Of a DNA stretch of 64,000 nucleotides, positions 48,128-57,323 are shown piece by piece (the first letter of the stretch is position 1; every line of letters starts with the position of its first letter). The notes under the pieces were generated by a model. The model had not been told where the DNA came from, made no database searches, and saw only the letters and a list, made by a program, of their open reading frames with translations. Both the position numbers and the translations under genes were made by a program. Source of the DNA: an uncultured Halocynthiibacter sp. (lineage in GTDB: Bacteria; Pseudomonadota; Alphaproteobacteria; Rhodobacterales; Rhodobacteraceae); NCBI GenBank assembly GCA_947503035.1, contig CANNCD010000002.1:275973-339972 (forward strand), read 5' to 3'.

Positions 48128-49981
48128 ATGCCAGCACAAAGCCCCAACATAGACGATTCTCGTCCCGTTATCCGTCAACTTGACGATGCCGCCATTAACC
48201 GAATTGCCGCCGGTGAGGTGGTCGAACGTCCAGCCAGCGCCGTCAAGGAACTGGTGGAAAATGCCATCGATGCGGGGGCGCGTCGGATTGATGTGTCGAT
48301 TGCCGATGGGGGCAAAACGTTGATCCGGGTGGCCGATGATGGTTGTGGGATTATGCCCGACGATTTGCCGCTGGCCCTGTCGCGTCACGCGACGTCGAAA
48401 ATTGACGGCACCGATCTGCTGGACATTCATACGTTCGGATTTCGTGGCGAGGCCTTGCCGTCCCTTGGCGCCGTTGGCCGTCTGACCATCACCAGCCGTG
48501 TGCGCGGCGAAGCAGGCGCGACGATATCCGTGTCCGGCAACGACATGTCCCCCGTGCGCCCTGCGGCGGGGGCCTTTGGCACCGTGGTTGAGCTGCGCGA
48601 TTTGTTCTATGCCACGCCCGCGCGTTTGAAGTTCATGCGCACCGACCGGTCGGAATCGCAGGCCATCGGTGACGTGATCAAACGTTTGGCTATGGCGGAA
48701 CCCTTTGTCGGCTTTACCCTGCACGATGTGTCCGGTGGTGGCGAAGGGCGCGTGACCTTCCGCGCCGATGCGGAAAACGGTGATCTGTTCGATGCGCTTC
48801 ATGGGCGGTTGCGTCGTATTCTGGGAAATGATTTTGCCGAAAACGCATTGCTGATTGATACCGAACGCGACGGGATCACCCTGACGGGTTACGCCGCGTT
48901 GCCGACCTATTCCCGCGGCTCATCCGTGGCGCAGTTCATGTTCGTCAACGGCCGCCCCGTGCGGGATAAACTGTTGATCGGTGCACTGCGCGCGGCCTAC
49001 TTCGATTTCCTGAGCCGTGATCGTCATCCCGCCGCGGTGCTGTTTCTTGAGTGTGACCCGCATCGTGTCGATGTGAACGTACACCCCGCCAAGTCCGAGG
49101 TTCGGTTCCGCGAACCCGCTGCCGCGCGCGGGTTGATCGTATCCGGCCTGCGTCATGCCCTGACCAACGCCGGCCACCGCGCGTCGACCACGGTCGCGGA
49201 TGCGACGCTTGATGCCTTCCGGCCCGAGGCGACCCAACATACCCCGCCTGTCGCGCCCATCTACCAGATGGATCGCCCATCGCTTGGGGCGCGCACCACG
49301 GCGTATCAGATGCAGACACCATCGCCGATGGGCTTTGCCGAGGCCCCGTCCGCGCGTGTTGAACCGGTCATTGATGATGTGGAGGCCGGCCCCGCGACGC
49401 ACCTACCGTTGGGGGCGGCACGGGCGCAGGTCCATGAAAATTACATCGTCGCCCAGACCGAGGACGGCATGGTCATCGTCGACCAACATGCCGCGCATGA
49501 ACGCCTTGTCTATGAAAAGCTCAAGAACCAGATGGCGGAAAACGGTGTCGCGGCGCAGGCTTTGTTGATCCCAGAAATCGTTGAGATTTCCGAGGGCGAT
49601 GTGGCGTTGATCATGGGCGTTGCCGATGATCTGGCCAAGCTGGGTCTGGTGATCGAACCCTTCGGAACCGGTGCCGTTGCAGTGCGCGAAACCCCCGCGA
49701 TTTTGGGAACCGTTGATGCCAAGGGCATGATCCTTGATATCCTCGACGAACTTGCCGATCTGGGCCAAAGCCAAAACGTGCAAGCGCGGATTGAGGCCAT
49801 CCTAAGCCGCGTCGCGTGTCATGGATCGATCCGATCCGGCCGTCGTATGCAGGCCGAGGAAATGAACGCTCTCTTGCGCGAGATGGAGGCCACGCCGCAT
49901 TCGGGCCAATGCAATCACGGGCGTCCGACCTATGTGGAACTCAAACTGGCGGACATCGAACGTCTGTTTGGTCGCACATGA
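48128..49981 (+). CDS. mutL: DNA mismatch repair protein MutL, endonuclease type
   Basis: Couples MutS mismatch recognition to strand removal. It has 617 residues. The GHKL ATPase N-domain includes [26 protein letters not shown] and the [21 protein letters not shown] motifs. The C-terminal domain carries [12 protein letters not shown], which satisfies DQHA-X2-E-X4-E, the metal-binding site of MutL endonucleases, and the later ACHGSIRSG and CNHGRPT motifs. It should therefore nick DNA itself, as expected without MutH. No obvious SD precedes the ATG. Overlaps rmuC by 4 bases (ATGA). Confidence 0.96.
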   Translation: MPAQSPNIDDSRPVIRQLDDAAINRIAAGEVVERPASAVKELVENAIDAGARRIDVSIADGGKTLIRVADDGCGIMPDDLPLALSRHATSKIDGTDLLDIHTFGFRGEALPSLGAVGRLTITSRVRGEAGATISVSGNDMSPVRPAAGAFGTVVELRDLFYATPARLKFMRTDRSESQAIGDVIKRLAMAEPFVGFTLHDVSGGGEGRVTFRADAENGDLFDALHGRLRRILGNDFAENALLIDTERDGITLTGYAALPTYSRGSSVAQFMFVNGRPVRDKLLIGALRAAYFDFLSRDRHPAAVLFLECDPHRVDVNVHPAKSEVRFREPAAARGLIVSGLRHALTNAGHRASTTVADATLDAFRPEATQHTPPVAPIYQMDRPSLGARTTAYQMQTPSPMGFAEAPSARVEPVIDDVEAGPATHLPLGAARAQVHENYIVAQTEDGMVIVDQHAAHERLVYEKLKNQMAENGVAAQALLIPEIVEISEGDVALIMGVADDLAKLGLVIEPFGTGAVAVRETPAILGTVDAKGMILDILDELADLGQSQNVQARIEAILSRVACHGSIRSGRRMQAEEMNALLREMEATPHSGQCNHGRPTYVELKLADIERLFGRT

Positions 49982-51132
49982 TCGAAATCAATGGCACAGC
50001 CTACGCGTTTTCGGACCCCATCGTTATGGCGTTTCTGGCCGGTGCGGCCCTTATTATTCTAATCCTTTGGCTGTTGGTCGCGGCGGTGCGCGCGGCGGGT
50101 CGATCCGCGCGTTTGGCCGAACCGCTGGCCTATCAGATGGGGCAACTGGGCCACCGCGTCGAAAGCCTGTCCCAAGGGCAAAGCCGCCTTTCCGGTGGGC
50201 TGGAAACCGTGTCGCAGACCCAAAACGCCGCGCAGACTCAGATGCTCCAGATCATGGAACGCCGTCTGGCTGAGGTCCAAAAAGGCATGACCGAGAGCCT
50301 CTATGGCTCATCCGTGAAAACCACCCGATCCTTGGTGGAATTGCAGGAACGTCTGGCCACCATTGACCGTGCCCAAGAGAACATCGAAAAACTGTCGGGA
50401 GACGTTCTTGGTTTGCAGGATATCCTGTCAAACAAACAGACGCGCGGTGCCTTTGGCGAAATCCAACTGAACGACATCGTCACCAAGGCCCTACCCAGCG
50501 ACGCCTATTCATTTCAGGCGACCCTCTCCAACGGCAAGCGCGCCGATTGTCTGATCCATCTGCCCAATCCCCCAGGCCCCATTGTCGTCGATAGTAAATT
50601 CCCCCTTGAGGCCTATGAGGCCATTCGCGCCGCCGACAGCAAGGCCACATTGACCGAGGCGAACCGCATGATGCGCACCGCCGTACGTGCCCATATCCGC
50701 GCCATCAGCGAAAAATACATCATCGAAGGCGAAACCGCCGAGGGCGCGTTGATGTTCCTGCCCTCCGAGGCTGTGTACGCAGAGCTGCATTCCAATTTCC
50801 CCGAAGTGGTGCGCGAAGGTTTCGCCGCCAAGGTTTGGATCGTGTCGCCGACCACTTGCATGGCAACGTTGAACACTATGCGCGCGGTGTTGAAAGACGC
50901 CCGTATGCGTGAACAGGCCGGTGCGATCCGCAAAGAGCTCGCCCTTCTTTATTCAGATGTGGATCGTCTGGGGACGCGTGTTGAAAACCTTGACCGGCAC
51001 TTTGGTCAGGCGGCAAAAGACATCGCCGAGATCAAGGTGTCTGCCGACAAAGCAGGGCGCCGCGCCAAGCGATTGGACAATTTCGATTTCGAAGAAATCG
51101 CTGCGCCCGAAAATGTCGTGCCTATTAAGTAG
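49978..51132 (+). CDS. rmuC: DNA recombination protein RmuC
   Basis: A 384-residue protein that limits DNA rearrangement between inverted repeats. It has an N-terminal membrane helix ([19 protein letters not shown]), a long coiled coil (residues ~50-150, heptad-like), then the PD-(D/E)XK-like nuclease core with [22 protein letters not shown] and a conserved [14 protein letters not shown]. The ATG is in ATGA overlap with mutL, so the two are co-translated. The C-terminal tail is basic. Confidence 0.94.
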   Translation: MIEINGTAYAFSDPIVMAFLAGAALIILILWLLVAAVRAAGRSARLAEPLAYQMGQLGHRVESLSQGQSRLSGGLETVSQTQNAAQTQMLQIMERRLAEVQKGMTESLYGSSVKTTRSLVELQERLATIDRAQENIEKLSGDVLGLQDILSNKQTRGAFGEIQLNDIVTKALPSDAYSFQATLSNGKRADCLIHLPNPPGPIVVDSKFPLEAYEAIRAADSKATLTEANRMMRTAVRAHIRAISEKYIIEGETAEGALMFLPSEAVYAELHSNFPEVVREGFAAKVWIVSPTTCMATLNTMRAVLKDARMREQAGAIRKELALLYSDVDRLGTRVENLDRHFGQAAKDIAEIKVSADKAGRRAKRLDNFDFEEIAAPENVVPIK

Positions 51133-51254
51133 GGCGCGACAAGATTACCCTGCCGTGTTGTGGCGATTGTAGTTGAAATCTCCCCCTGAATTCCCAAATG
51201 TAATGGGCGACAAAGGGATTGTATTTTTCGCCCCTGAGATAAGGAATTAAAGAC

Positions 51255-51962
51255 GTGAAGACTTGGCAAGGTAAGCGGTATTGGTTGGTTGGTTCAAGCG
51301 AAGGGACTGCGCGTTCGCTTGCACATCTGTTGTCGCGTGCCGGTGTCGAAGTCGTGGTGAGCGCAAAACACGAAGCCCGTCTTCAGGATCTTGTCGCCGA
51401 ACTTCCGGGTCGTGCGTCCTATGTCCCCTGTGATACCGCCGAACTGGACAGTGTCCGTGATGCCATCCGTGAGGTCGGCGCCATTGACGGTGTCGTCTAT
51501 TTGGCTGATGTCCACTGGCCGATGAACGCGAAACGTATCACCACCGAAGATGCTGTTGAAATGTGCAACGTGAACCTTGTTGGTGCGATGCGTGTGATCG
51601 GCGATCTGTTGCCCGATATGGTTGCTGCCGACAGTGGTCACATTGTTCTGACGGGTTCGATGGCCGGTTTCCGCGGCGAGAAAAGCACAATCGGATATGG
51701 CGCAAGCAAGGCGGGCGTGATGACCTTTGCCGAATGTCTGGCCGCCGATTTGCGCGACACCGATATTCAGGTTCAGTTGGTCAATGTCGCGCCGGATGGT
51801 GTGGCCGACAACGCAGGCGAAACCGCCGCACGCGCGATCTTTGAGCACATGGGCACCGACCAATTCCGCGGCACCGAATCTTTTGTGACGACGTTGCGCA
51901 AACGTGTGGAGCAGCTGACACCGGATTGGCTGATCGACGCTGTTAGGGCCCGCCGCCGCTAA
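51255..51962 (+). CDS. Short-chain dehydrogenase/reductase with atypical cofactor loop
   Basis: A 235-residue SDR. The cofactor loop reads LVGSSEGTARSLA, so the standard TGxxxGxG is altered at both ends; NNAG is replaced by YLADVHWP. The catalytic pair is kept as YGASK with the Ser in LTGSMAG. The start is GTG at 51255 with AAGGAA 8 bases upstream. A terminator follows. The coenzyme and substrate are unknown; the changed loop may mean altered or lost cofactor binding. Confidence 0.86.
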   Translation: MKTWQGKRYWLVGSSEGTARSLAHLLSRAGVEVVVSAKHEARLQDLVAELPGRASYVPCDTAELDSVRDAIREVGAIDGVVYLADVHWPMNAKRITTEDAVEMCNVNLVGAMRVIGDLLPDMVAADSGHIVLTGSMAGFRGEKSTIGYGASKAGVMTFAECLAADLRDTDIQVQLVNVAPDGVADNAGETAARAIFEHMGTDQFRGTESFVTTLRKRVEQLTPDWLIDAVRARRR

Positions 51963-51987
51963 TCACCTACTGCTTCATGATAAAACG

Positions 51988-52017
51988 TCCCCCTGCGCGC
52001 GGCGCTGGGGGATTTTT
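51988..52017 (+). terminator. Rho-independent terminator after the SDR gene
   Basis: TCCCCC-T-GCGC pairs with GCGC-T-GGGGGA (one T-T mismatch) around a 3-base loop, then TTTTTG. It lies 26 bases after the stop. Confidence 0.8.
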
Positions 52018-52045
52018 GTGACCGATTGATGAACTTCGGAGCGGC

Positions 52046-52267
52046 CTAGCCGCGTTGATAGCCTCGGCGCAACATGCGGTTGCGCGCACGGTCTGCGGCT
52101 TTGGATGCCGCGCGTAAATCCGAGAAAAGCGCGATGCGTTGGCTTCCGCGGCGACCGCAGACCCCCCATTCTCGAAGAACAGACCATTCCCCAAACAGAT
52201 TCGCCGCAATTTCCACACGGTAGAACCGTGGGCGGGGCGATGTCGTATGAAGATAACAAACTGGCAT
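52046..52267 (-). CDS. WGR domain-containing small protein
   Basis: A 73-residue protein that is nearly all one WGR domain: RFYRVEIAANLFGEWSVLREWGVCGRRGSQRI landmarks, then a basic C-terminal helix (ASKAADRARNRMLRRG). WGR domains occur in PARPs and in stand-alone bacterial proteins and are thought to bind nucleic acid. The ATG at 52267 is chosen because the domain begins just after; an upstream TTG at 52303 would add 12 residues. It has no good SD and may be expressed weakly. It is convergent with the SDR gene. Confidence 0.82.
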   Translation of the reverse strand: MPVCYLHTTSPRPRFYRVEIAANLFGEWSVLREWGVCGRRGSQRIALFSDLRAASKAADRARNRMLRRGYQRG

Positions 52268-52358
52268 ATAAACGATTCTATGCACTCGCGATTCGTTGCG
52301 CAAGATAGAACCCGCGATTTACACCTGAGACGTCCTGGTGGGTTCTCTGGGCGCAGGC

Positions 52359-52392
52359 AAAAAATAAGGCCGCCGGAAAAACCGACGGCCTT
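52359..52392 (-). terminator. Rho-independent terminator of rpmJ
   Basis: On the minus strand AAGGCCGTCGG pairs with CCGGCGGCCTT (one G-U) around a 5-base loop; the downstream bases are ATTTTTT. On the plus strand the pairing has a C-A mismatch, so the leftward rpmJ transcript is the one ended. Confidence 0.85.
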
Positions 52393-52417
52393 TATTCTGT
52401 TTTAAAACAGTCGGGGA

Positions 52418-52543
52418 TTAACCCTGACGTGCCTTAAAGCGAGGCTGTGTTTTGTTGATCACATAAACACGGCCCTTGCGACGCACAATGCGACAGTCGC
52501 GATGCCGGCCCTTAAGAGAGCGGAGCGAGTTCTTAACCTTCAT
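52418..52543 (-). CDS. rpmJ: 50S ribosomal protein L36
   Basis: A 41-residue ribosomal protein with [20 protein letters not shown] at the start, then [21 protein letters not shown]. It is the alphaproteobacterial C-minus type of L36: only one Cys (residue 17) remains of the usual zinc-binding set. GAGGAGAT is 7 bases before the ATG. The upstream tRNA-Val ends 65 bases before the start, so both may come from one promoter. A strong terminator follows. Confidence 0.94.
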   Translation of the reverse strand: MKVKNSLRSLKGRHRDCRIVRRKGRVYVINKTQPRFKARQG

Positions 52544-52608
52544 GGCTATCTCCTCAGTTCGCGGCGCGCTGGCGCCTGTTAAAAATTCGTGTCTTCCGAG
52601 GAAGACGG

Positions 52609-52683
52609 TGGTGGGCACGACTGGGATCGAACCAGTGACCCCTTCGATGTCAACGAAGTGCTCTACCGCTGAGCTACGCGCCC
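52609..52683 (-). tRNA. tRNA-Val (anticodon GAC)
   Basis: On the minus strand: acceptor GGGCGCG/CGTGCCC, D stem GCTC/GAGC, anticodon stem CTTCG/CGAAG with loop TTGACAT (anticodon GAC, reads GTC and GTT), T arm ACTGG-TTCGATC-CCAGT, discriminator A and encoded CCA. A good promoter lies about 60 bases upstream. Confidence 0.96.
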
Positions 52684-52740
52684 CACACATCCGAAACATC
52701 TGACCCCGAAAGGAATACAGGCGTTACGTCTGTTCGCAGG

Positions 52741-52769
52741 TCTATAGAAGGAGTCGAACCGGTGTTCAA
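52741..52769 (-). promoter_or_regulatory. Promoter of tRNA-Val (and perhaps rpmJ)
   Basis: On the minus strand TTGAAC (52764-52769), 17-base spacer, TATAGA (52741-52746). The last base of the -10 is A, not T, as is common in alphaproteobacteria. The transcript would start near 52734, about 50 bases before the tRNA. Confidence 0.65.
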
Positions 52770-52775
52770 GGGGTT

Positions 52776-52803
52776 TTGGTGAAACAAAAAAAGAAGCTAT
52801 ACT
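52776..52803 (+). promoter_or_regulatory. Promoter of the N-formylglutamate amidohydrolase gene
   Basis: TTGGTG (52776-52781), an A-rich 16-base spacer, and TATACT (52798-52803), ending 21 bases before the ATG at 52825. It is next to the leftward tRNA-Val promoter. Confidence 0.55.
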
Positions 52804-52824
52804 GGTTTTAACCTCGGAGACCGG

Positions 52825-53685
52825 ATGACAACGCCTTATTTTGAAATCAAACAGCCGCGAAAGCGCACATCGGCAGTGGTTTTCGCGTCTCCGCACAGCG
52901 GTCGCGTTTATCCCGAGGCCTTCTTGCGCGAATCGATTTTGGACCCGCTTTCGATTCGGATGTCCGAAGATGCCTTGGTCGACAAACTCTTTGCGACGGC
53001 ACCGGACCACGGAGCGCCATTTTTAATGGCACATGCGCCGCGTGCCTATGTGGATTTGAACCGTGACGCGGACGAGCTCGATTCGGCGGTGATTGATGAT
53101 GTGCCGTCTGGCTCGATCAATCCACGGATCGCCTCGGGGCTTGGGGTGATCCCGCGCGTTGTGGCGCAGGGGCGGCCGATCTATTCTGGTAAGATCCCCC
53201 GTCTGGTCGCGCAGCGGCGTATCGCCGACGTGTGGGGGCCATATCACAATGCGCTGATGGATTTAATGCGTGGCGCGCGCGCCGATTTTGGTCGGGCGAT
53301 TTTGGTCGATCTGCATTCAATGCCCCACGAGGCCCTTGATGGTGTTGTCAAAAAGGGCGCGCCCAGACCCGACATCGTGATCGGAGACCGTTTTGGGCGC
53401 ACCGCCGCCCCAGATCTGGTCGCGCAGGTCGAAGAGGTCTTTCGCGATGAGGGTTTCGTCGTGGCGCGCAACACGCCCTTTGCCGGTGCCTATGTGGTTC
53501 AAAAATATGGCCGGCCCTCCCGCGGGCATCACGCGATGCAGATTGAAATCGACCGGTCGCTTTATTTGAACAGCGAAACGATTTCCCCGAACGAAAATTA
53601 TGTGGCGTTCAAACGGGCTATGGGGCGCGTGACGGTGCGCATCGCGGACATTGGCCGCGAGGGGGCCGCGCTGGCGGCGGAATAA
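52825..53685 (+). CDS. N-formylglutamate amidohydrolase family protein
   Basis: A 286-residue hydrolase. It shows FASPHSGRVYPEAFL near residue 20, AHAPRAYVDLNRDADELD, LVDLHSMPHEA, and a C-terminal GHHAMQIEIDRSLYLN, all typical of the FGase family (HutG-like). The enzyme would release glutamate and formate from N-formylglutamate at the end of a histidine-degradation route. No other hut genes are nearby, so the substrate is not certain. SD CGGAGACC before the ATG. It ends one base before the dinB stop (convergent). Confidence 0.9.
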   Translation: MTTPYFEIKQPRKRTSAVVFASPHSGRVYPEAFLRESILDPLSIRMSEDALVDKLFATAPDHGAPFLMAHAPRAYVDLNRDADELDSAVIDDVPSGSINPRIASGLGVIPRVVAQGRPIYSGKIPRLVAQRRIADVWGPYHNALMDLMRGARADFGRAILVDLHSMPHEALDGVVKKGAPRPDIVIGDRFGRTAAPDLVAQVEEVFRDEGFVVARNTPFAGAYVVQKYGRPSRGHHAMQIEIDRSLYLNSETISPNENYVAFKRAMGRVTVRIADIGREGAALAAE

Positions 53686-54939
53686 TCACCGAAGCGAACG
53701 GCCCTTTTTGATCGCGTCTTTGCCAAATCGTTCACGTATCGCATCCGTCGCCCGTTCGGCGGCGGCCCGTTTGGTGGCGTTGGGGTCCAAGAGGTCCTGC
53801 ATGATATCTGCGTCATTGGCATGTGACAGCCCGCTTATGCCGACGCCAATCAACCGATACGGCCCCTTGTCGCCCACCTGGTCAAACAGCGCGCGCGCGG
53901 TGCGGTAAATCCGGTCGGCGATCTGTGTCGGATCGGTCAGGCTTGTGCGGCGCGTCAGGGATTTGTGGTCCTTGGTCTTCAATTTCAGAGTCACGACCAG
54001 CCCTGCCTTGTCACGGGCCTTGGCGCGGTCAGCGACCTGTTCCGCCAGACGCCAGATGTGCCCGTCCAGAATGTCGGGGTCCGAGGTGTCCTCGTAAAAC
54101 GTGGTTTCCTTGGAGATCGATTTGACCGGTGCGTTGGCGGATACGCGACGCACGTCCTCGCCGCGCGCCAAATGCCACAGACGCGTGCCCATGGACCCGA
54201 ACCGTGCGGTCAGGTCCTGTTTGTCCCAGCGGAGCAGGTCGGTGAATGTGCGTATGCCGGCCTTTTCCAGACTTTCGCGGAATGCAGGGCCAACGCCCCA
54301 GATCAGGCCCACGGGTTTGTCATGGAGAAATGCGGGGGTTTCCCGCGCGCCAATGATCGCAAAGCCGCGGGGTTTGTCCAAATCCGACGCGACCTTGGCG
54401 AGGAATTTGTTGTGGGACAGACCAATCGATCCGGTCACGCCGACCTCGTCCTTCATTCGTTTCACCAGCCGCGCCAACATCACCGCGGGCGGATGCCCAT
54501 GAAGCCGTTCGGTGCCGGTCAAATCCATAAACGCCTCGTCGAGCGATAGCGGTTCGATCTTTGGGGTCAGTTCGTCCATCAACTGGCGGATCTGTTTTGA
54601 CGCCTCGGCATAGGCGGACATGCGCGGTGGCAGTACCACTGCTTCTGGGCAAAGCCGTTTCGCCATGAACGCCGGCATTGCCGAACGCACCCCCTTCATC
54701 CGCGCGATATAACATGCGGTCGACACGACGCCCCGTTGCCCGCCACCAATGATCACCGGTTTATCGTTCAGGTCTGGATTGTCGCGTTTTTCCACGCTCG
54801 CATAAAACGCATCGCAATCCATATGCGCAATCGAAAGGGAAAACAGTTCGTCATGTGCAAGCACCCTCGGGCTGCCGCATTTTGGGCAACGACGGCTGGG
54901 GGTAAACGTTTCAAGACAATCGCGACATAGGGCTGGCAT
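53686..54939 (-). CDS. dinB: DNA polymerase IV with N-terminal zinc ribbon
   Basis: A 417-residue Y-family translesion polymerase. The first 35 residues form a CxxC...CxxC zinc ribbon (Cys5, Cys8, Cys18, Cys21) not found in E. coli DinB. The catalytic acids are in HMDCDAFYASVEKRDNP (start) and the SLDEAFMDLTG motif. The little-finger region follows with KETTFYEDTSD. It is convergent with the amidohydrolase gene with no space between and has no partner on its strand. Whether it is SOS-regulated cannot be told from the upstream bases. Confidence 0.95.
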   Translation of the reverse strand: MPALCRDCLETFTPSRRCPKCGSPRVLAHDELFSLSIAHMDCDAFYASVEKRDNPDLNDKPVIIGGGQRGVVSTACYIARMKGVRSAMPAFMAKRLCPEAVVLPPRMSAYAEASKQIRQLMDELTPKIEPLSLDEAFMDLTGTERLHGHPPAVMLARLVKRMKDEVGVTGSIGLSHNKFLAKVASDLDKPRGFAIIGARETPAFLHDKPVGLIWGVGPAFRESLEKAGIRTFTDLLRWDKQDLTARFGSMGTRLWHLARGEDVRRVSANAPVKSISKETTFYEDTSDPDILDGHIWRLAEQVADRAKARDKAGLVVTLKLKTKDHKSLTRRTSLTDPTQIADRIYRTARALFDQVGDKGPYRLIGVGISGLSHANDADIMQDLLDPNATKRAAAERATDAIRERFGKDAIKKGRSLR

Positions 54940-55041
54940 AGGGGCAATCTAAGGGGCGATGCGGGCGATTCCAACCATATTCCCCTTTAAAAACGTGTTG
55001 TTGATCCCCATATAGGGAATAACTCATTTGGAGGTTTGATT

Positions 55042-55932
55042 ATGAACATTGAAGATATTCTTCTAGACTTTGCCGGTGGAAACATCGTGGCGCTGCTTTT
55101 TGCTGCCTTTATTATTATCTGTATTCTCAAGGGCGTGCGCATCGTGCCGCAGTCCGAAAAATACGTGGTTGAACGGTTTGGCCGCCTGCATTCGGTGCTT
55201 GGGCCGGGGATCAACTTTACCGTGCCGTTTTTGGATGTGGTGCGTCACAAGATTTCGATCCTTGAACGCCAATTGCCAAGCGCGTCGCAGGATGCCATCA
55301 CCGCCGATAACGTTTTGGTACAGGTCGAGACCTCCGTGTTTTACCGCATCGTTGAGCCAGAAAAGACCGTTTATCGTATTCGCGATGTGGACGCGGCGAT
55401 TGCAACGACTGTTGCGGGCATCGTGCGCTCTGGCATTGGCCGGATGGAGCTGGACGAAGTGCAATCCAACCGTCAACAATTGATCTCTGCGATCAAGGTG
55501 CAGGTTGAGGACGCCGTCGAGGATTGGGGCATCGAAGTGACCCGAGCCGAGATTTTGGACGTGAACCTTGATGCCGCCACCCGCGAGGCGATGCTGCAAC
55601 AGTTGAACGCCGAACGCGCCCGTCGTGCCCAAGTGACCGAGGCCGAAGGTACCAAACGTGCAGTTGAATTGAACGCCGACGCCGAACTTTATGCCGCCGA
55701 ACAGGCCGCCAAGGCACGCCGCGTGTCCGCCGATGCCGAGGCATATGCCACCGGTGTGGTCGCGGCAGCGATCAAGGAAAACGGCATCGAGGCCGCCCAG
55801 TATCAAGTCGCGTTGAAACAGGTAGAAGCCCTATCCGCCGTGGCCCAAGGCGAGGGGCAGCAGACCGTGATCTTGCCATCAAGCGCGGTCGAGGCGTTTG
55901 GAAATGCCTTTGGTCTTTTGAAAGGGAAATAG
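55042..55932 (+). CDS. qmcA: SPFH-domain protein, QmcA/stomatin-like
   Basis: A 296-residue membrane-anchored protein. One N-terminal helix (IVALLFAAFIIICILKGV), then the SPFH/band-7 domain (SEKYVVERFGRL, GINFTVPFLDVV, ITADNVLVQVETSVFYRIV), then an Ala/Glu-rich coiled coil (residues ~185-265). Members form large membrane rings or microdomains with NfeD proteins. GGAGG is 7 bases before the ATG at 55042; a TTG at 55036 is less likely. nfeD follows after a 1-base gap. Confidence 0.93.
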   Translation: MNIEDILLDFAGGNIVALLFAAFIIICILKGVRIVPQSEKYVVERFGRLHSVLGPGINFTVPFLDVVRHKISILERQLPSASQDAITADNVLVQVETSVFYRIVEPEKTVYRIRDVDAAIATTVAGIVRSGIGRMELDEVQSNRQQLISAIKVQVEDAVEDWGIEVTRAEILDVNLDAATREAMLQQLNAERARRAQVTEAEGTKRAVELNADAELYAAEQAAKARRVSADAEAYATGVVAAAIKENGIEAAQYQVALKQVEALSAVAQGEGQQTVILPSSAVEAFGNAFGLLKGK

Positions 55933-55933
55933 G

Positions 55934-56272
55934 ATGCTTTGGACAGAATCTTGGATTTGGCTCGCTGCTGCGTTTGGTCTCGCAATTCTTGAGGTCGTGG
56001 CCCCCGGTTTTATCTTTCTTGGCTTTGCCGTTGGTGCGGCCGCGATTGGTATTATCATTGGTGTGACGGGGCTTTTGACCTCGTCATTCCCTGTGACCTT
56101 GGTGGTGTTTGCCCTGATATCGTTGGCGGCATGGATTGTGATGCGCCGCGTGTTTGGGGTGCAAAAGAACCAAGTTAAAACCTTTGATCACGACATCAAC
56201 GACACGCCGCGGGCTTATACGCCCGTTGATACTTCTGGTGGAGATTTCGGCGGCGGTGGCGGCGGGGACTGA
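55934..56272 (+). CDS. NfeD family protein
   Basis: A 112-residue membrane protein of the short NfeD type that lacks the serine-protease domain. Two or three hydrophobic helices (WIWLAAAFGLAILEVVAPGFIFLGF, then FPVTLVVFALISLAAWIVM), a short cytoplasmic part, and a Gly/Asp-rich tail (FGGGGGGD). NfeD proteins pair with SPFH proteins such as the QmcA encoded immediately upstream. The start follows AAATAGG. Confidence 0.9.
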   Translation: MLWTESWIWLAAAFGLAILEVVAPGFIFLGFAVGAAAIGIIIGVTGLLTSSFPVTLVVFALISLAAWIVMRRVFGVQKNQVKTFDHDINDTPRAYTPVDTSGGDFGGGGGGD

Positions 56273-56332
56273 CGGGGGCTGTTCATTTTGCCCGTTTCGC
56301 GTTAGATCATCCCAAACCAAAGGAATTGCGCC

Positions 56333-56491
56333 ATGACAACCCGTCCGCCTAAGAAACCGAAACCCGTAAAAAAGACCGCCGAGGCCGCGCCTTGGTATCA
56401 GAATATTCGTGGCAAGGGTGGGGCCCGCGGGGCCAAGCCGGACAACAACTCTGGTAAAAAGGCCTCCAGCAAACCTTGGATGAGCCGCTAA
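56333..56491 (+). CDS. Small basic protein, function unknown
   Basis: A 52-residue very basic protein: TTRPPKKPKPVKKTAEAAPWYQNIRGKGGARG near the start and a C-terminal KPWMSR. It contains many Lys, Arg, Pro and Gly and two Trp, and no membrane helix. AAGGA lies 8 bases before the ATG. It is 60 bases after nfeD on the same strand and ends just before a bidirectional terminator, so it is the last gene of the QmcA-NfeD run. A nucleic-acid- or ribosome-associated role is plausible but not shown. Confidence 0.72.
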   Translation: MTTRPPKKPKPVKKTAEAAPWYQNIRGKGGARGAKPDNNSGKKASSKPWMSR

Positions 56492-56493
56492 CA

Positions 56494-56521
56494 AAAACGC
56501 CGCCTCAATGGGCGGCGTTTT
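56494..56521. terminator. Bidirectional terminator between the basic protein gene and pyrF
   Basis: AAAACGCCGCC pairs perfectly with GGCGGCGTTTT around a 6-base loop. The T-run is better on the minus strand (TTTTTG), where it ends pyrF, and also serves the rightward transcript. Confidence 0.85.
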
Positions 56522-56540
56522 GCGTTTCTGGGGGTGGTGC

Positions 56541-57263
56541 CTATTTGGCGAATGTGGAATTGATCTGCGGCGCACGGGCCATATCATCAAGAACCACCTG
56601 CGCGGCCTCTTTGGGATTAGCGGCCTGCCAAATTGGGCGACCGACAACGATGTGGTCTGCGCCGTCGCTGATGGCCTGTGCCGGTGTCGCGATACGTTTC
56701 TGATCACCCTTATCTGCGTTCGCCGGACGCACACCTGGGGTCACGATCAATTTGCCGGCCGCCACCGGAAGGGCACGGATCATCGCGGCCTCTTGTGGAG
56801 AGCAAATCACACCATCGGCGCCGGCCTCAAGGGCGCGGCGGGCACGTTCAACGACCAATGTCTGGGTGTCGCCATCGATGATCATCGCACGATCCATGTC
56901 GTTGCGATCAAGCGATGTCAGAATGGTCACCGCAAGGATTTTCAGGTTGCTATCGCCACGGCCTGCAACGGCGGCCTCGACCACATAGGGGTCACCGTGG
57001 ACGGTCAGGAAATCAAGATCATGGGCCGCGATACCGGCAACCGCCTTTTGCACCGTCGCACCGATGTCAAAGAACTTCATGTCCAAGAAGATCTTCTTGC
57101 CGAATTCCTGTTTCAACTCATTCGCAAGCGCAAAGCCACCACCGGTCAACATGCCCAGACCGATTTTATAGAAGGACACAGTGTCGCCAATGTTTTCGGC
57201 GACTTTCATTCCGTCCAAAATATTCGGGACATCTAGGGCAACGATTAGACGATCATCAGACAT
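56541..57263 (-). CDS. pyrF: Orotidine 5'-phosphate decarboxylase
   Basis: Last step of UMP synthesis. It has 240 residues. The phosphate-binding and catalytic region is FLDMKFFDIGATVQKAV, containing the Asp-Lys-x-x-Asp catalytic set (DMKFFD); the start DDRLIVALDVPNILDG and the terminal DHIVVGRPIW (phosphate loop) are typical. Leftward, convergent with the basic-protein gene. The usual ITGNT-like variation (DIGAT rather than DIPNT) is seen. Confidence 0.97.
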   Translation of the reverse strand: MSDDRLIVALDVPNILDGMKVAENIGDTVSFYKIGLGMLTGGGFALANELKQEFGKKIFLDMKFFDIGATVQKAVAGIAAHDLDFLTVHGDPYVVEAAVAGRGDSNLKILAVTILTSLDRNDMDRAMIIDGDTQTLVVERARRALEAGADGVICSPQEAAMIRALPVAAGKLIVTPGVRPANADKGDQKRIATPAQAISDGADHIVVGRPIWQAANPKEAAQVVLDDMARAPQINSTFAK

Positions 57264-57323
57264 GAGGGGGCTCCGTTTGCTTGGGTTTCGTCTATGTGGA
57301 CGACCATGGGCAAAGGGTCAAGC

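Noticed and set aside
52307..52346. AGAACCC and GGGTTCT pair upstream of the WGR gene, suggesting a structured RNA
   Set aside because: The arms are 7 bases and 26 bases apart, which is within chance, and no other supporting signal exists.
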